A stretch of 64,000 nucleotides of DNA, taken from positions 157,572 to 221,571 of the forward strand of contig NZ_RAHH01000006.1 of assembly GCF_003602095.1 (NCBI RefSeq), in the 5' to 3' direction. This document shows positions 30,689-40,695 of this stretch, in pieces; positions within the stretch are counted from its first letter, which is position 1, and each line of letters starts with the position of its first letter. The stretch is from Rahnella woolbedingensis. GTDB lineage: Bacteria; Pseudomonadota; Gammaproteobacteria; Enterobacterales; Enterobacteriaceae. The translations under genes were made by a program, and so were the position numbers. Below the pieces are notes generated by a model. The model saw only the letters and a program-made list of their open reading frames with translations, had not been told where the DNA came from and made no database searches.

Positions 30689-32728
30689 TTAACGTTTTCC
30701 CGCAAGAGCCAGCACAAATGCGTATTCCAGCGCGATATCCTCATAGGCTTTGAAGCGGCCAGATTTACCGCCATGCCCGGATTCCATATCGGTGTGCATC
30801 AGCAGCTGATGGTCATCGGTTTTGAGATCACGTAATTTCGCTATCCACTTCGCCGGTTCCCAGTACTGCACCTGCGAATCATGCAGACCGGTGGTCACCA
30901 GCATATGCGGATAGGCCTGCGCACGCACCTGATCATACGGGCTGTATTGCAGCATATAGTCGTAACAGGCTTTGTCGTTCGGGTTGCCCCATTCATCGTA
31001 TTCACCGGTTGTCAGCGGAATAGACTCATCAAGCATAGTGGTAACCACATCGACAAACGGAACCTGCGCCACGATGCCGTGATACAGCTCCGGCGCCTGA
31101 TTGATGATTGCGCCCATCAGTAAGCCGCCCGCACTTCCCCCCATCGCGTAAACCTGTCCGGCATCGCCATAACCTTCAGCCACCAGTCCTTTGGTCACAT
31201 CGATGAAATCATGGAAGGTGTTGAGCTTATTGAACAGCTTGCCGTCGTCGTACCATTGCTGGCCGAGTTCCGCCCCGCCACGAATGTGTGCCAGTGCAAA
31301 AACAAAGCCGCGATCCAGCAAACTCAGGCGGCTGCCGCTGAACGCCGGATCCATACTGCTGCCATAAGAACCGTAGCCGTAAACCAGCAAAGGATTTTCA
31401 TTCGGCTTAAACAACTCGCGGCGATACACCAGCGACACAGGCACTTTCACGCCATCACGTGCCGTGACCCAGACGCGTTCGCTGCGGTAATTTGCCGCGT
31501 CAAAATCTTTTACTTCCTGCTGTTTCAGCAGCGTGCGGTCATGCGTATCGAGATCTAATTCGAACAATGAGCTCGGCATAGTCATCGAAGAATAGCCATA
31601 GCGGAGCAAAGCGGTATCTGGTTCCGGGTTATAGGCCAGCCAGGTGGTATAGGTCGGGTCATCAAAGGCCAGCGATTTTTCTTCACCGGTTTTCCAGTGG
31701 AGCTGACGCAGCTGGGTCAGCCCCTGATGACGTTCTTCTACCACCAGCCAGTCGCGGAACAGACTAAACCCTTCAAGCATCACTTCGATGCGCGGCGCAA
31801 TCAGCGTCTGCCAGTGTGCCTCGACCCCGTCTTCACTTTTATACAGGCCGAAGTTTTTACCGTCTTTATTGGAGCGAATGTAAAAGTGCCCGAGGTAATG
31901 ATCGAGCGCGTATTCGTGGTCTTTACGACGTGAGAGGAAGACCTGCGGTTTGGCCTGCGGGTCATCGGCATCCAGCAGCAAGATCTCGGACGTTGTGGTG
32001 CTGTCGAGGTGGATCAGGATGTATTTTTCAGACGTGGTTTTATCCAGCCCGACGTAAAAGGTGTCGTCTTTTTCTTCGTACACCAGTTTGTCGGATTTCG
32101 GATCAGTGCCGACTACACGGCGATAAACCTGATACGGCAGCAACGTTTTCTTGTGTTTGCGCACGTAATACAGCGTCTGAGAATCGTTCGCCCATTCGCT
32201 GCTGCCGGAGGTGTTTTTCAACAGATCATCAGTCCAGGTTTCATCATCAAGTTTTTTGATACGGATATCGTACTGACGGCGCGAAAGAAAGTCTTCCGCC
32301 ACGGCCATCAGTTTGTTATCGGGGCTGATATCCAGACCGCCCAGCGTGTAAAACTCGCTGTCTTTGGCGCGTTCATTGCCATCAATCAGCGTGCTCCAGT
32401 TTTCATGTTCGGCGGCAGGCTGGCGCAGATAAATGGCGTATTCGTTGCCCGGCTCATAGCGGGTCTGATAGCGGTAACCGTGTTTTACGTAAGGAACGGA
32501 ATGATCCTGCTGCGCAATGCGCGCCACCATTTCGCCATACAGCGTTTCGCGCAGTGCCTGCTGCGGCTGCATGGCCTGTTCGGTATATTCGTTTTCTGCC
32601 GTCAGATAGGCCAGAACCTGAGGATCGGCGCGGTCATCGTCACGCAGCCAGTAATAATTATCGACACGGTCTTCACCGTGAATACTCAGGGTTTGCGGGC
32701 GTTTTTCAGCCTTTGGAGGTGTCATCAT
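30689..32728 (-). CDS. ptrB: Oligopeptidase B (protease II)
   Basis: 679 residues from the ATG at 32728 (ribosome-binding site AAAGAGGACAAAGAG); the longer start at 32791 adds 21 unmatched residues. N-terminal beta-propeller, then the S9 catalytic domain with Ser in [13 protein letters not shown], Asp in [15 protein letters not shown] and His in [10 protein letters not shown]. It cleaves short peptides after Arg or Lys in the cytosol. Position near holE and yebF matches E. coli; the exoX and yebE genes between them there are missing here. Confidence 0.95.
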   Translation of the reverse strand: MMTPPKAEKRPQTLSIHGEDRVDNYYWLRDDDRADPQVLAYLTAENEYTEQAMQPQQALRETLYGEMVARIAQQDHSVPYVKHGYRYQTRYEPGNEYAIYLRQPAAEHENWSTLIDGNERAKDSEFYTLGGLDISPDNKLMAVAEDFLSRRQYDIRIKKLDDETWTDDLLKNTSGSSEWANDSQTLYYVRKHKKTLLPYQVYRRVVGTDPKSDKLVYEEKDDTFYVGLDKTTSEKYILIHLDSTTTSEILLLDADDPQAKPQVFLSRRKDHEYALDHYLGHFYIRSNKDGKNFGLYKSEDGVEAHWQTLIAPRIEVMLEGFSLFRDWLVVEERHQGLTQLRQLHWKTGEEKSLAFDDPTYTTWLAYNPEPDTALLRYGYSSMTMPSSLFELDLDTHDRTLLKQQEVKDFDAANYRSERVWVTARDGVKVPVSLVYRRELFKPNENPLLVYGYGSYGSSMDPAFSGSRLSLLDRGFVFALAHIRGGAELGQQWYDDGKLFNKLNTFHDFIDVTKGLVAEGYGDAGQVYAMGGSAGGLLMGAIINQAPELYHGIVAQVPFVDVVTTMLDESIPLTTGEYDEWGNPNDKACYDYMLQYSPYDQVRAQAYPHMLVTTGLHDSQVQYWEPAKWIAKLRDLKTDDHQLLMHTDMESGHGGKSGRFKAYEDIALEYAFVLALAGKR

Positions 32729-32849
32729 CTCGGGATCTCTTTGTCCTCTTTGCGGTGTGACAAGAGTGACAGGTTTAGACAGGGAAACCAAGGGACGTCA
32801 ATGCGGGGAAATAATGCGTCCGCTAGGGAATAACGGACGCTGTCGGTAC

Positions 32850-33215
32850 TTATAACGGCGCGCTGTAGCTGATTTCGCCAATCTGACAGTTGAGGGTCAC
32901 CTGATAAGTTTTATCGGTATGATCACCACGCACTTTCAGCGGGATATCCCATTTGGCGTTAGTGCCGCTGATACTGTCCGTCACTACCCACGCGACCGGT
33001 GCGGAAGTGCCCAGCACTTTTTTATCTGCATCCCAACGCGTGATGCGGTTTTGCAGGAAATCACGTTTTACCAGTGCCGCCACGTCATCTTTGGTGGCCG
33101 TGGCGCACGGTGTCACCGTTGCCGTTCTCACTTCAGGCTCATCAGCCTGTGCGACCTGGCTAAGGCTGCTCATTCCTGCAACTGCCATCACAACGCCCAA
33201 GATTATCTTTTTCAT
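32850..33215 (-). CDS. yebF: Secreted protein YebF
   Basis: 121 residues with a signal peptide ending SQVAQA. The mature part keeps the YebF pattern VKRDFLQNRITRWDADKKV and PVAWVVTDSISG, with two cysteines (TPCAT; LNCQIG) placed for a disulphide. E. coli YebF reaches the medium through outer-membrane porins; its role is unsettled. It is on the minus strand, whereas in E. coli it is co-oriented with yebG, which is absent here. Confidence 0.92.
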   Translation of the reverse strand: MKKIILGVVMAVAGMSSLSQVAQADEPEVRTATVTPCATATKDDVAALVKRDFLQNRITRWDADKKVLGTSAPVAWVVTDSISGTNAKWDIPLKVRGDHTDKTYQVTLNCQIGEISYSAPL

Positions 33216-33393
33216 CGTTCGCCTTCCCAGTCTTTGTCATTCATTTAGTTGCCCTGCAAAAGCAGTTGGCCTTGCAGAAGAATATCCCTACAGAAGACAA
33301 GGCCATCGCTTGCGTTAGATAATATAATCCTCAACAAGGCAATAACACAACATTAACAACAAGACGTTCGATGCAAAGTGTTAAGACAAACCC

Positions 33394-34776
33394 TTAGCGT
33401 AAAATAATGGCCTTACAGTTTTTGCCTTTGATTTTCCCTTCCTGTAGACGCTGCAATGCTTTCTTCGCGCTTTTCTGGCGGATGGCGACATAGGCATGCA
33501 CCGGGAACATATCGATTTTACCGACTTCAGCGGCAGTCAGCCCCGCATCACCAGTCAGCGCGCCCAGAATATCGCCTGGGCGGATTTTGGCTTTACGGCC
33601 GCCATCGATGCACAAGGTCGCCATTTCAGGATCGAGCGATACCGGCGCTGCGGCCAGTGCCTGAGCGGCAGGCTGCCAGGTGAAACGCTGGCGGGTGTAA
33701 TCTTCCAGCGCGGTCACACGCGGCATTTCCTGCGGCGTTACCAGGCTGACGGCCATACCGCTGGTTCCTGCACGGCCGGTACGACCCACGCGGTGAACGT
33801 GAACTTCCGGATCGAAAGACAACTCGTAGTTGATCACCAGGCCCAGCTGTTTAATGTCCAGCCCGCGCGCGGCAACGTCTGTTGCCACCAGCACACGGCA
33901 GCTGCCGTTGGAGAAACGCACCAGCACGCGGTCGCGGTCACGCTGTTCCAGGTCGCCGTTCAGCGCCAGCGCGCTGATGCCTTTGGCGGTCAGCGCGTCG
34001 CATACTTCCTGACAATCACGTTTGGTATTACAGAACACCACACAGGAGGCCGGCTGATAGTGATACAGCACCGCTGCCAGCAATGACAGACGCTGATGCT
34101 TATCGGCTTCGATAAAGACCTGCTGAATATCAGCGATATCATCTTCGCCTTCGATTTCCACTTTCAGCGGCTGACGCTGGAATTTGGAGCTGATGCGCTC
34201 AATGCCGTCCGGATAGGTCGCGGAGAACAGCAGCGTCTGACGATCCTGCGGCGTATAGCTGACCACATCTTCGATGTCTTCGCTAAAGCCCATGTCCAGC
34301 ATGCGGTCGGCTTCATCCAGCACCAGCACTTTCAGCTCGTCGAGCTTCAGGGTGCCTTTACGCAGATGTTCCTGAATACGGCCCGGCGTGCCAACAACAA
34401 TGTGAGGCGGATGCACCAGCGATTCGAGCTGTGGCCCGATTGCCTGGCCACCACAAAGGGTCAGAATTTTGATGTTCTGGGTAAAACGCGCCAGACGACG
34501 TAACTCTTTACTGACCTGATCGGCCAGTTCACGGGTCGGACACAGCACCAGCGCCTGAGCAACAAACTGTGAAACGGTAATGCTGTTCAGCAAACCGATA
34601 CCAAAGGCGGCCGTTTTACCGCTGCCGGTTTTGGCTTTGGCGCGAACGTCCTGACCTTGCAGAATGGCAGGCAAAGAGGCTTCCTGAATCGGGGTCATTT
34701 CGGTGTAACCCAGTTCATTCAGGTTGGAAAGTTGCTCAGCGGGCAATGTCAGGGCAGAAAAGGAATGCGTGCTCAA
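33394..34776 (-). CDS. dbpA: DEAD-box RNA helicase DbpA
   Basis: 460 residues. Helicase motifs are intact: AKTGSGKT, PTRELADQ, TPGR, DEAD, SAT, ARGLD and HRVGRTGRAG. The C-terminal RNA-recognition domain (ATLCIDGGRKAKIRPGDILG) is the DbpA-type module that binds hairpin 92 of 23S rRNA, so the role is late 50S subunit assembly. The start is a TTG with AAAGAG upstream, in line with the N-terminus of the E. coli protein. The gene lies elsewhere in E. coli. Confidence 0.95.
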   Translation of the reverse strand: MSTHSFSALTLPAEQLSNLNELGYTEMTPIQEASLPAILQGQDVRAKAKTGSGKTAAFGIGLLNSITVSQFVAQALVLCPTRELADQVSKELRRLARFTQNIKILTLCGGQAIGPQLESLVHPPHIVVGTPGRIQEHLRKGTLKLDELKVLVLDEADRMLDMGFSEDIEDVVSYTPQDRQTLLFSATYPDGIERISSKFQRQPLKVEIEGEDDIADIQQVFIEADKHQRLSLLAAVLYHYQPASCVVFCNTKRDCQEVCDALTAKGISALALNGDLEQRDRDRVLVRFSNGSCRVLVATDVAARGLDIKQLGLVINYELSFDPEVHVHRVGRTGRAGTSGMAVSLVTPQEMPRVTALEDYTRQRFTWQPAAQALAAAPVSLDPEMATLCIDGGRKAKIRPGDILGALTGDAGLTAAEVGKIDMFPVHAYVAIRQKSAKKALQRLQEGKIKGKNCKAIILR

Positions 34777-34949
34777 GGCGATAACTCTTTATGTGAGGCA
34801 AAAATCGGGGCAGCGGCAGAAAATCTGACGCCATGGTTTGGCTAAATGATAACAGAGACGCACGCCGGCTGCCTTAAACGGCACAAAACAGGCTGAAAAA
34901 ATCCTGTAAAGCACGTTTTTGTTCTCAGGAGAATTTCACCTGATGCGCC

Positions 34950-34965
34950 GCGCAATCGTTTTCGT
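34950..34965. promoter_or_regulatory. PurR operator of purT
   Basis: GCGCAATCGTTTTCGT fits ANGCAANCGNTTNCNT at every fixed position except the first. It overlaps the -35 region of a promoter whose -10 would be TATACT (34982-34987), consistent with purine repression of purT. Confidence 0.7.
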
Positions 34966-35036
34966 CGCCAAATATTTCAGATATACTGCGCGCCGAAATT
35001 CCTGTTTTCACTCCTCTCAGATCTGGGTACGAAGCT

Positions 35037-36215
35037 ATGTTAACCATTGGTACTGCACTGCGCACCGGCGCCACCCGCGTCATGTTATTAGGCTCTGGCG
35101 AGCTGGGTAAGGAAGTCGCCATCGAATGTCAGCGTCTTGGCCTGGAAGTGATTGCGGTCGATCGCTACGCCGATGCTCCGGCGATGCAGGTCGCTCATCG
35201 CAGCCATGTGATTAATATGCTCGACGGTGATGCGCTGAAAGCGGTTATCGAAACCGAACGCCCTGATTTTATCGTGCCTGAAATCGAAGCCATTGCCACC
35301 AGCATGCTGGTAGAGCTGGAAAAACAGGGCCACAACGTCGTGCCTTGTGCCGAAGCGACCCGCCTGACCATGAACCGCGAAGGGATACGCCGTCTGGCGG
35401 CAGAAACCCTGAAATTGCCGACATCGACGTATCAGTTCGCTGACGACGAAGCGTCTTTCCTTCAGGCCGTCGATGCCATCGGTTATCCTTGTATTATCAA
35501 ACCGGTAATGAGTTCTTCCGGTAAAGGTCAGAGCCTGATCCGCGATGCCGGTCAGTTGCAGACCGCATGGGATTACGCGCAGCAAGGCGGCCGTGCAGGC
35601 GGCGGACGCGTGATTGTTGAAGGGCTGGTGAAGTTTGATTTTGAAATCACGTTGCTGACCATCAGCGCGGTTGACGGCATTCACTTCTGTGCGCCAATCG
35701 GACACCGTCAGGAAGACGGCGATTACCGCGAATCCTGGCAGCCGCAGCAGATGAGTGAGCTGGCGTTGCAGCGTGCAAAAGAGATCGCAGAGAAAGTCGT
35801 GAAAGCGCTGGGCGGCAAAGGCTTATTTGGCGTTGAGCTGTTTGTATGCGGCGATGACGTGATCTTCAGTGAAGTGTCCCCTCGCCCGCACGACACCGGC
35901 ATGGTGACGCTGATCTCTCAGGATCTGTCCGAGTTTGCGCTGCACGTTCGCGCATTCCTTGGCCTGCCGGTGGGGCAGATCCGCCAGTTCGGTCCTTCAG
36001 CTTCTGCCGTCATTCTGCCTGAGCTGACCAGCAACAACGTGACCTTCAGCGGCCTGGAAAATGCGATGACCGGTTTCAACCAGGTTCGTCTGTTTGGTAA
36101 GCCGGAAATCAGCGGAAAACGCCGTCTGGGCGTAGCGCTGGCGATTGCAGATAATGTTGAAGATGCCGTTGGACAGGCTAAAAAAGCAGCGGCCGCCGTG
36201 GTTGTTAAAGGCTAA
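35037..36215 (+). CDS. purT: Formate-dependent GAR transformylase PurT
   Basis: 392 residues, same as E. coli PurT. An ATP-grasp enzyme: N-terminal [17 protein letters not shown], central ATP-binding [12 protein letters not shown], and [13 protein letters not shown] near the metal site. It makes formylglycinamide ribonucleotide from GAR, formate and ATP in purine synthesis. A PurR box lies 72 bases upstream and a terminator follows. Confidence 0.97.
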   Translation: MLTIGTALRTGATRVMLLGSGELGKEVAIECQRLGLEVIAVDRYADAPAMQVAHRSHVINMLDGDALKAVIETERPDFIVPEIEAIATSMLVELEKQGHNVVPCAEATRLTMNREGIRRLAAETLKLPTSTYQFADDEASFLQAVDAIGYPCIIKPVMSSSGKGQSLIRDAGQLQTAWDYAQQGGRAGGGRVIVEGLVKFDFEITLLTISAVDGIHFCAPIGHRQEDGDYRESWQPQQMSELALQRAKEIAEKVVKALGGKGLFGVELFVCGDDVIFSEVSPRPHDTGMVTLISQDLSEFALHVRAFLGLPVGQIRQFGPSASAVILPELTSNNVTFSGLENAMTGFNQVRLFGKPEISGKRRLGVALAIADNVEDAVGQAKKAAAAVVVKG

Positions 36216-36241
36216 GCTATTCACAACTCTGCGACGAAAAA

Positions 36242-36272
36242 AAACCGGAAACCTGAAAAGGCTCCGGTTTTT
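36242..36272 (+). terminator. Terminator after purT
   Basis: AAACCGGA / TCCGGTTT stem with a T-run, between convergent purT and yoaH. Confidence 0.8.
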
Positions 36273-36314
36273 CTTTGTCGTGACGCAGGCCATGACGAAA
36301 ACTGTCAGCCAGTT

Positions 36315-36497
36315 TTATTCGTCGTCTTCGTCATCAAAAATGACGGTCACGCGATCGCCCTGATGCTTTTCGCGGATTTCTGCCGCAACGGTCGCAATGG
36401 CTTCGCCACTGCTCATACCGGTTTCCATTAACTGGCGGATACGATCGGCGGCCTGTTCTTGTTCCTGGTGTGAAAGTGAAGGCATACCTGTCAGCAT
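36315..36497 (-). CDS. yoaH: UPF0181 protein YoaH
   Basis: 60 residues. The [20 protein letters not shown] start, GMSSGEAIA core and acidic tail (FDDEDDE) match E. coli YoaH. Function unknown. It is divergent from pabB, as in E. coli. Confidence 0.93.
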   Translation of the reverse strand: MLTGMPSLSHQEQEQAADRIRQLMETGMSSGEAIATVAAEIREKHQGDRVTVIFDDEDDE

Positions 36498-36687
36498 GGG
36501 AGTTTCCTGTTGTGCATTAAATGGTGCACATTTATTAGTGCAAAGAAGATAACAAAAGCCCGCGCAATGCGGGGTTGCACAGTATACGCCTTATTAAGAC
36601 AAATCGCCTGTGCTGCTTTCAGGTCACCGGTTCTGTGTTAGGATCGACTTAAAATACGTCACCGCGTCAGAGAAGCTCAAACCTGCC

Positions 36688-38061
36688 ATGCAAGCCACCC
36701 AGTCCGTTGTTTTTCATTCATTACCCTATCAGCCAGATGCCCTGACAGAGCGCTTCACACCGCTTTCCGCCCTGCCCTGGGCGATGCTTTTGCACTCTGG
36801 CTCAGCGCAGCATCAGCATAACCGTTTTGATATTCTGGTGGCGGATCCGCTGATAACGCTGACCACCCGTGGCGGGCTGACGCAGATTGAACAACATGGC
36901 GGGGAACAATACCGTAATGATGACCCTTTCGCCCTGCTCGAAGAACAGCTGACGGCCTGCGGATTACACGCTAAAAGCTCGCCGGACTTTCCCTTTCTTG
37001 GCGGAGCGCTCGGATTGTTCGGCTATGATTTAGGACGCCGCATTGAAGATTTGCCTCAAATCGCGGAACGCGACATTGAGCTGCCGGATATGGCCGTCGG
37101 CATTTATGACTGGGCGCTGATTGCCGATCATCACTTGCAGCGCCTGACGCTGGTTTGTCATGGTGATATTTCTGCCCGTTTGCGCTGGCTTGATGAGCAT
37201 CAGCAAGACCGCTCTGCGTCAGCGCCTTTCCGGCTGAATGCGCCGTGGCAGGCGAATATGAGCCGCGCAGAATACGGACAAAAGTTCAGGCAGATTCAGG
37301 AATATATCCGCAGCGGCGATTGTTATCAAATCAACCTGGCGCAACGATTTTCAACGCATTACAGCGGTGATGAATGGCAGGCTTTTCTGCACCTGAATCA
37401 GGTCAACCGCGCGCCGTTCTCAGCGTTTTTACGTCTGCCGGAAAACGCCGTGATCAGCCTTTCGCCGGAGCGCTTTATCTGGCTCAAAGAAAATCAGATC
37501 CAGACGCGTCCGATTAAAGGCACCCTGCCGCGTTGCGAAGATCCGGCGGAAGATGCACGACAGGCAGAACGGCTTGCGGGATCGGAAAAAGATCGCGCCG
37601 AGAACCTGATGATTGTCGATTTGCTGCGAAATGACATCGGCCGCGTCGCGGTGCCCGGCAGCGTGCGCGTGCCGGAACTGTTTGTGGTTGAGCCTTTCCC
37701 GGCGGTTCATCATCTGGTCAGCACCATTACCGCGCAGTTGCCGCAAGAGTGCCATCCGGCGGCCTTGTTACGGGCCTGCTTCCCCGGCGGTTCCATTACC
37801 GGCGCGCCGAAGGTACGGGCGATGGAAATCATCGAAGAACTTGAGCCCCATCGGCGTAACGGCTATTGCGGCAGCATCGTGTATATCAGCTGTTGCGGCA
37901 CCATGGACAGCAACATCACCATCCGCACATTGCTCACGTCGCAGGGAAAAATTCATTGCTGGGCGGGCGGCGGGATTGTGGCGGACAGTCAGGAACAGGC
38001 AGAATATCAGGAAACGTTTGATAAGATTGCCCGCATTCTGCCTCAGTTAGGAGAAGTATAA
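36688..38061 (+). CDS. pabB: Aminodeoxychorismate synthase component I
   Basis: 457 residues from the ATG at 36688; the frame is open further upstream but family alignment starts here. Chorismate-binding signatures are present: [47 protein letters not shown] and AGGGIVADS. With PabA it aminates chorismate for folate synthesis. The stop is two bases before the nudL GTG, so the genes are coupled. Confidence 0.95.
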   Translation: MQATQSVVFHSLPYQPDALTERFTPLSALPWAMLLHSGSAQHQHNRFDILVADPLITLTTRGGLTQIEQHGGEQYRNDDPFALLEEQLTACGLHAKSSPDFPFLGGALGLFGYDLGRRIEDLPQIAERDIELPDMAVGIYDWALIADHHLQRLTLVCHGDISARLRWLDEHQQDRSASAPFRLNAPWQANMSRAEYGQKFRQIQEYIRSGDCYQINLAQRFSTHYSGDEWQAFLHLNQVNRAPFSAFLRLPENAVISLSPERFIWLKENQIQTRPIKGTLPRCEDPAEDARQAERLAGSEKDRAENLMIVDLLRNDIGRVAVPGSVRVPELFVVEPFPAVHHLVSTITAQLPQECHPAALLRACFPGGSITGAPKVRAMEIIEELEPHRRNGYCGSIVYISCCGTMDSNITIRTLLTSQGKIHCWAGGGIVADSQEQAEYQETFDKIARILPQLGEV

Positions 38062-38063
38062 TC

Positions 38064-38666
38064 GTGACTTTGCTGGAACAACACGCGCCAATTCAGACAC
38101 TTTCCCCTGCCGTGGAAGATTTCATTTTGCGCTTTCAGTTGCAGCAACCGCGCCAGCCCGCTCCGGCGCTGCGCGGAACCCGTCATGCCGCCGTGCTGAT
38201 CCCCATTATTTGTCGTCTAGAGCCTACGCTGTTACTGACACGACGCTCTGACCAGTTGCGTAAACACGCGGGACAGGTGGCGTTTCCCGGCGGCGCGGCG
38301 GATGCCTCAGATGCGTCGATCATCGCCACCGCCCTGCGTGAAGCGCAGGAAGAAGTCGCCATTCCGCCAGAACAGGTTTATGTATTAGGTACACTTTCGC
38401 CGCAGGACAGCAGCAGCGGTTTTCGTGTCACACCGGTAGTCGGGCTGTTGCCCGTCGACGTGCCGCTACATCCGGCGGAAGATGAAGTCGCTGAGTTGTT
38501 TGAAATGCCGCTGCGCGAAGCTTTTGATCTGGCGCGTTATCACCCTCTGGATATTCATCGCCGGGGCATTTATCACCGCGTGTATTTGTCCTGGTATCAG
38601 CAGCAATTTGTCTGGGGTCTCACCGCCGCCATCATCCGCCAGCTCGCCGGACAGGTTGAAGTCTGA
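38064..38666 (+). CDS. nudL: Nudix hydrolase NudL, CoA pyrophosphatase type
   Basis: 200 residues starting with GTG, preceded by GGAGAAG inside the pabB end. The Nudix box reads GGAADAS...[11 protein letters not shown], preceded by the CoA-type [20 protein letters not shown] segment. Expected to hydrolyse CoA and related diphosphates. Order pabB-nudL-sdaA is as in E. coli. Confidence 0.93.
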   Translation: MTLLEQHAPIQTLSPAVEDFILRFQLQQPRQPAPALRGTRHAAVLIPIICRLEPTLLLTRRSDQLRKHAGQVAFPGGAADASDASIIATALREAQEEVAIPPEQVYVLGTLSPQDSSSGFRVTPVVGLLPVDVPLHPAEDEVAELFEMPLREAFDLARYHPLDIHRRGIYHRVYLSWYQQQFVWGLTAAIIRQLAGQVEV

Positions 38667-38873
38667 GCTCCCTGATTACATAGCGATCACACTTTTGCAT
38701 CAAATAAGTTTATTTCATGCGAAAAATGAAACTTTTGCCTCTCAGCCCTTTTAAACTATAAGTCTATCCATAAGAACAAGAGAGCCGTCCATAAAGACGA
38801 GTTCCTGCTGTTGTTCATTTATGGAAGCCAGGGATCCCGTTCCCTGCCGCAATCTATTACAGGAGTATTCGAC

Positions 38874-40238
38874 GTGATTAGCGTTTTCGACATGTTCAAG
38901 GTCGGGATTGGCCCTTCCAGCTCCCATACTTTGGGCCCGATGAAGGCCGGTAAACAGTTCGCTGATGACCTGCTGGAAAAGGGCATGATGCCTGCCGTTA
39001 CGCGTGTCGCCGTGGACGTTTTTGGTTCTTTGTCTCTGACAGGTAAAGGCCACCACACAGATATCGCCATTATTTTAGGCCTGGCCGGTAATCAGCCGGA
39101 CACCGTCGACATTGACGGCATTCCGCATTTTATCCGCGACGTTGAGCAACGTGAGCGTCTGCCGCTGGGCACAACCCAGCATGAAGTGGATTTTCCGCGT
39201 GATACCGGCATGGTCTTCCGCGGTGAGAATTTGCCGCGCCATGAAAACGCCATGCAAATTCATGCCTTTGCTGGCGATAAAATGATTTACAGCAAAACGT
39301 ATTATTCCATCGGCGGCGGTTTTATTGTCGATGACGAACATTTCGGTCAGCCGGTTCTTGACGAAGTCGCGGTGCCTTACAGCTTTAATTCGGCCAGTGA
39401 AATGCTGGCGAAGTGCAAAGAGACCGGACTGTCATTATCCGGACTGGTGATGCAGAACGAGCTGGCACAGCACAGCAAGCAGGAAATCGACCAGTATTTC
39501 GAGAAAATCTGGCACACCATGCAGGCCTGTATCGACCGTGGTCTGAATACCGAAGGCGTGCTGCCCGGGCCGTTGCGGGTTCCGCGCCGTGCTTCTGCCC
39601 TGCGCCGTATGCTGGTTTCCAACGACAAACTCTCTAATGACCCAATGAATGTGATCGACTGGGTGAATATGTTTGCGCTGGCGGTTAATGAAGAAAATGC
39701 CGCGGGCGGCCGTGTTGTTACGGCACCGACCAATGGCGCGTGCGGCATCGTGCCCGCGGTGCTGGCCTATTATGACCAGTTTATTCAGTCGGTCAGCCCG
39801 GACATTTACCTGCGCTATTTCCTGACATCAGGCGCTATCGGCATTCTGTATAAAATGAATGCGTCGATTTCAGGTGCAGAAGTCGGTTGTCAGGGCGAAG
39901 TGGGCGTGGCGTGTTCGATGGCAGCTGCTGGCCTGACGGAATTACTGGGTGGCAGCCCGGAACAAGTGTGTATCGCTGCGGAAATTGGCATGGAACACAA
40001 TCTCGGTCTGACTTGTGACCCGGTGGCCGGACAGGTTCAGGTGCCGTGCATTGAGCGTAATGCTATAGCTTCCGTGAAAGCGATTAACTCCGCCCGCATG
40101 GCTTTACGCCGCACCAGCGAGCCAAGAGTGTCTCTGGATAAAGTGATCGAAACCATGTACGAAACCGGTAAAGATATGAATTCAAAATACCGTGAAACGT
40201 CGCGTGGTGGATTGGCCATAAAGGTTCAGTGCGACTGA
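38874..40238 (+). CDS. sdaA: L-serine dehydratase SdaA (Fe-S)
   Basis: 454 residues from the GTG at 38874, with AGGAG eight bases upstream and the same length as E. coli SdaA; a start at 38811 would add unrelated sequence. Motifs GPSSSHTLGPMKAG, NGACGIVPAVLAYY and LTCDPVAGQVQVPC supply the Fe-S cysteines. It deaminates L-serine to pyruvate and ammonia in the cytosol. Confidence 0.96.
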   Translation: MISVFDMFKVGIGPSSSHTLGPMKAGKQFADDLLEKGMMPAVTRVAVDVFGSLSLTGKGHHTDIAIILGLAGNQPDTVDIDGIPHFIRDVEQRERLPLGTTQHEVDFPRDTGMVFRGENLPRHENAMQIHAFAGDKMIYSKTYYSIGGGFIVDDEHFGQPVLDEVAVPYSFNSASEMLAKCKETGLSLSGLVMQNELAQHSKQEIDQYFEKIWHTMQACIDRGLNTEGVLPGPLRVPRRASALRRMLVSNDKLSNDPMNVIDWVNMFALAVNEENAAGGRVVTAPTNGACGIVPAVLAYYDQFIQSVSPDIYLRYFLTSGAIGILYKMNASISGAEVGCQGEVGVACSMAAAGLTELLGGSPEQVCIAAEIGMEHNLGLTCDPVAGQVQVPCIERNAIASVKAINSARMALRRTSEPRVSLDKVIETMYETGKDMNSKYRETSRGGLAIKVQCD

Positions 40239-40261
40239 CTCTGAAGTCATTGACCGGGTAT

Positions 40262-40313
40262 TTTCCTGCGGTTGTTCAGCTGAAGCATTTTCAGCCGGTT
40301 TGCCGCAGGAAAT
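40262..40313 (+). terminator. Long hairpin after sdaA
   Basis: Outer stem TTTCCTGCGG / CCGCAGGAAA and an inner CTGAA / TTCAG pair. There is no long T-run on the plus strand, so it is a weak terminator or an mRNA 3' stabiliser. Confidence 0.55.
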
Positions 40314-40695
40314 ATCATCCGGATGAGAGCAGGCAGCAATAAAACCTTCATTAACGACAACCTGTTGTATTATCAATACATATTGGAAGTGCCACTTGCT
40401 TTATGCCCTGCAGGTACGGCATGCTGTTTTCCGCCTGATTTTCCCGATCAGTGAGCCTCTTAATACAGAAAAATAAATGCCGGGACGCACAGGAAAAGTT
40501 TAAGTGACAACGTCACTCATGCTAATTTTCTTTCGTTTTAACGCAGAAAATGAGTGTTTTTTCCGCAACTCAGGCAGAGCATCCGACGAATTACAGCTAC
40601 TATCAATTCAAACGCACTGGCTGTTACGCATCGGTAAACCTTTAAAAATAATAATTTTGAGCCTGCAATTAACACGGGATAAAAGGATTAGAACG
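40314..40695. other. Remainder of the 457-base sdaA-pdeD intergenic region
   Basis: It holds a perfect 15-base dyad (TGTATTATCAATACA, 40366-40380) that may be an operator, and AT-rich sequence just before pdeD. An open frame upstream of the pdeD start (from 40504) lacks family resemblance and is not accepted as coding. Confidence 0.45.

Noticed and set aside
32729..32791. N-terminal extension of ptrB
   Set aside because: The added 21 residues have no family match, and the site at 32728 has a ribosome-binding site.
32009..32833. 274-codon plus-strand ORF opposite ptrB
   Set aside because: Shadow of the oligopeptidase B gene; no ribosome-binding site and no protein-like motif.
40504..40695. 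N-terminal extension of pdeD
   Set aside because: A good ribosome-binding site precedes the ATG at 40696 and the family begins with the transmembrane helix there.
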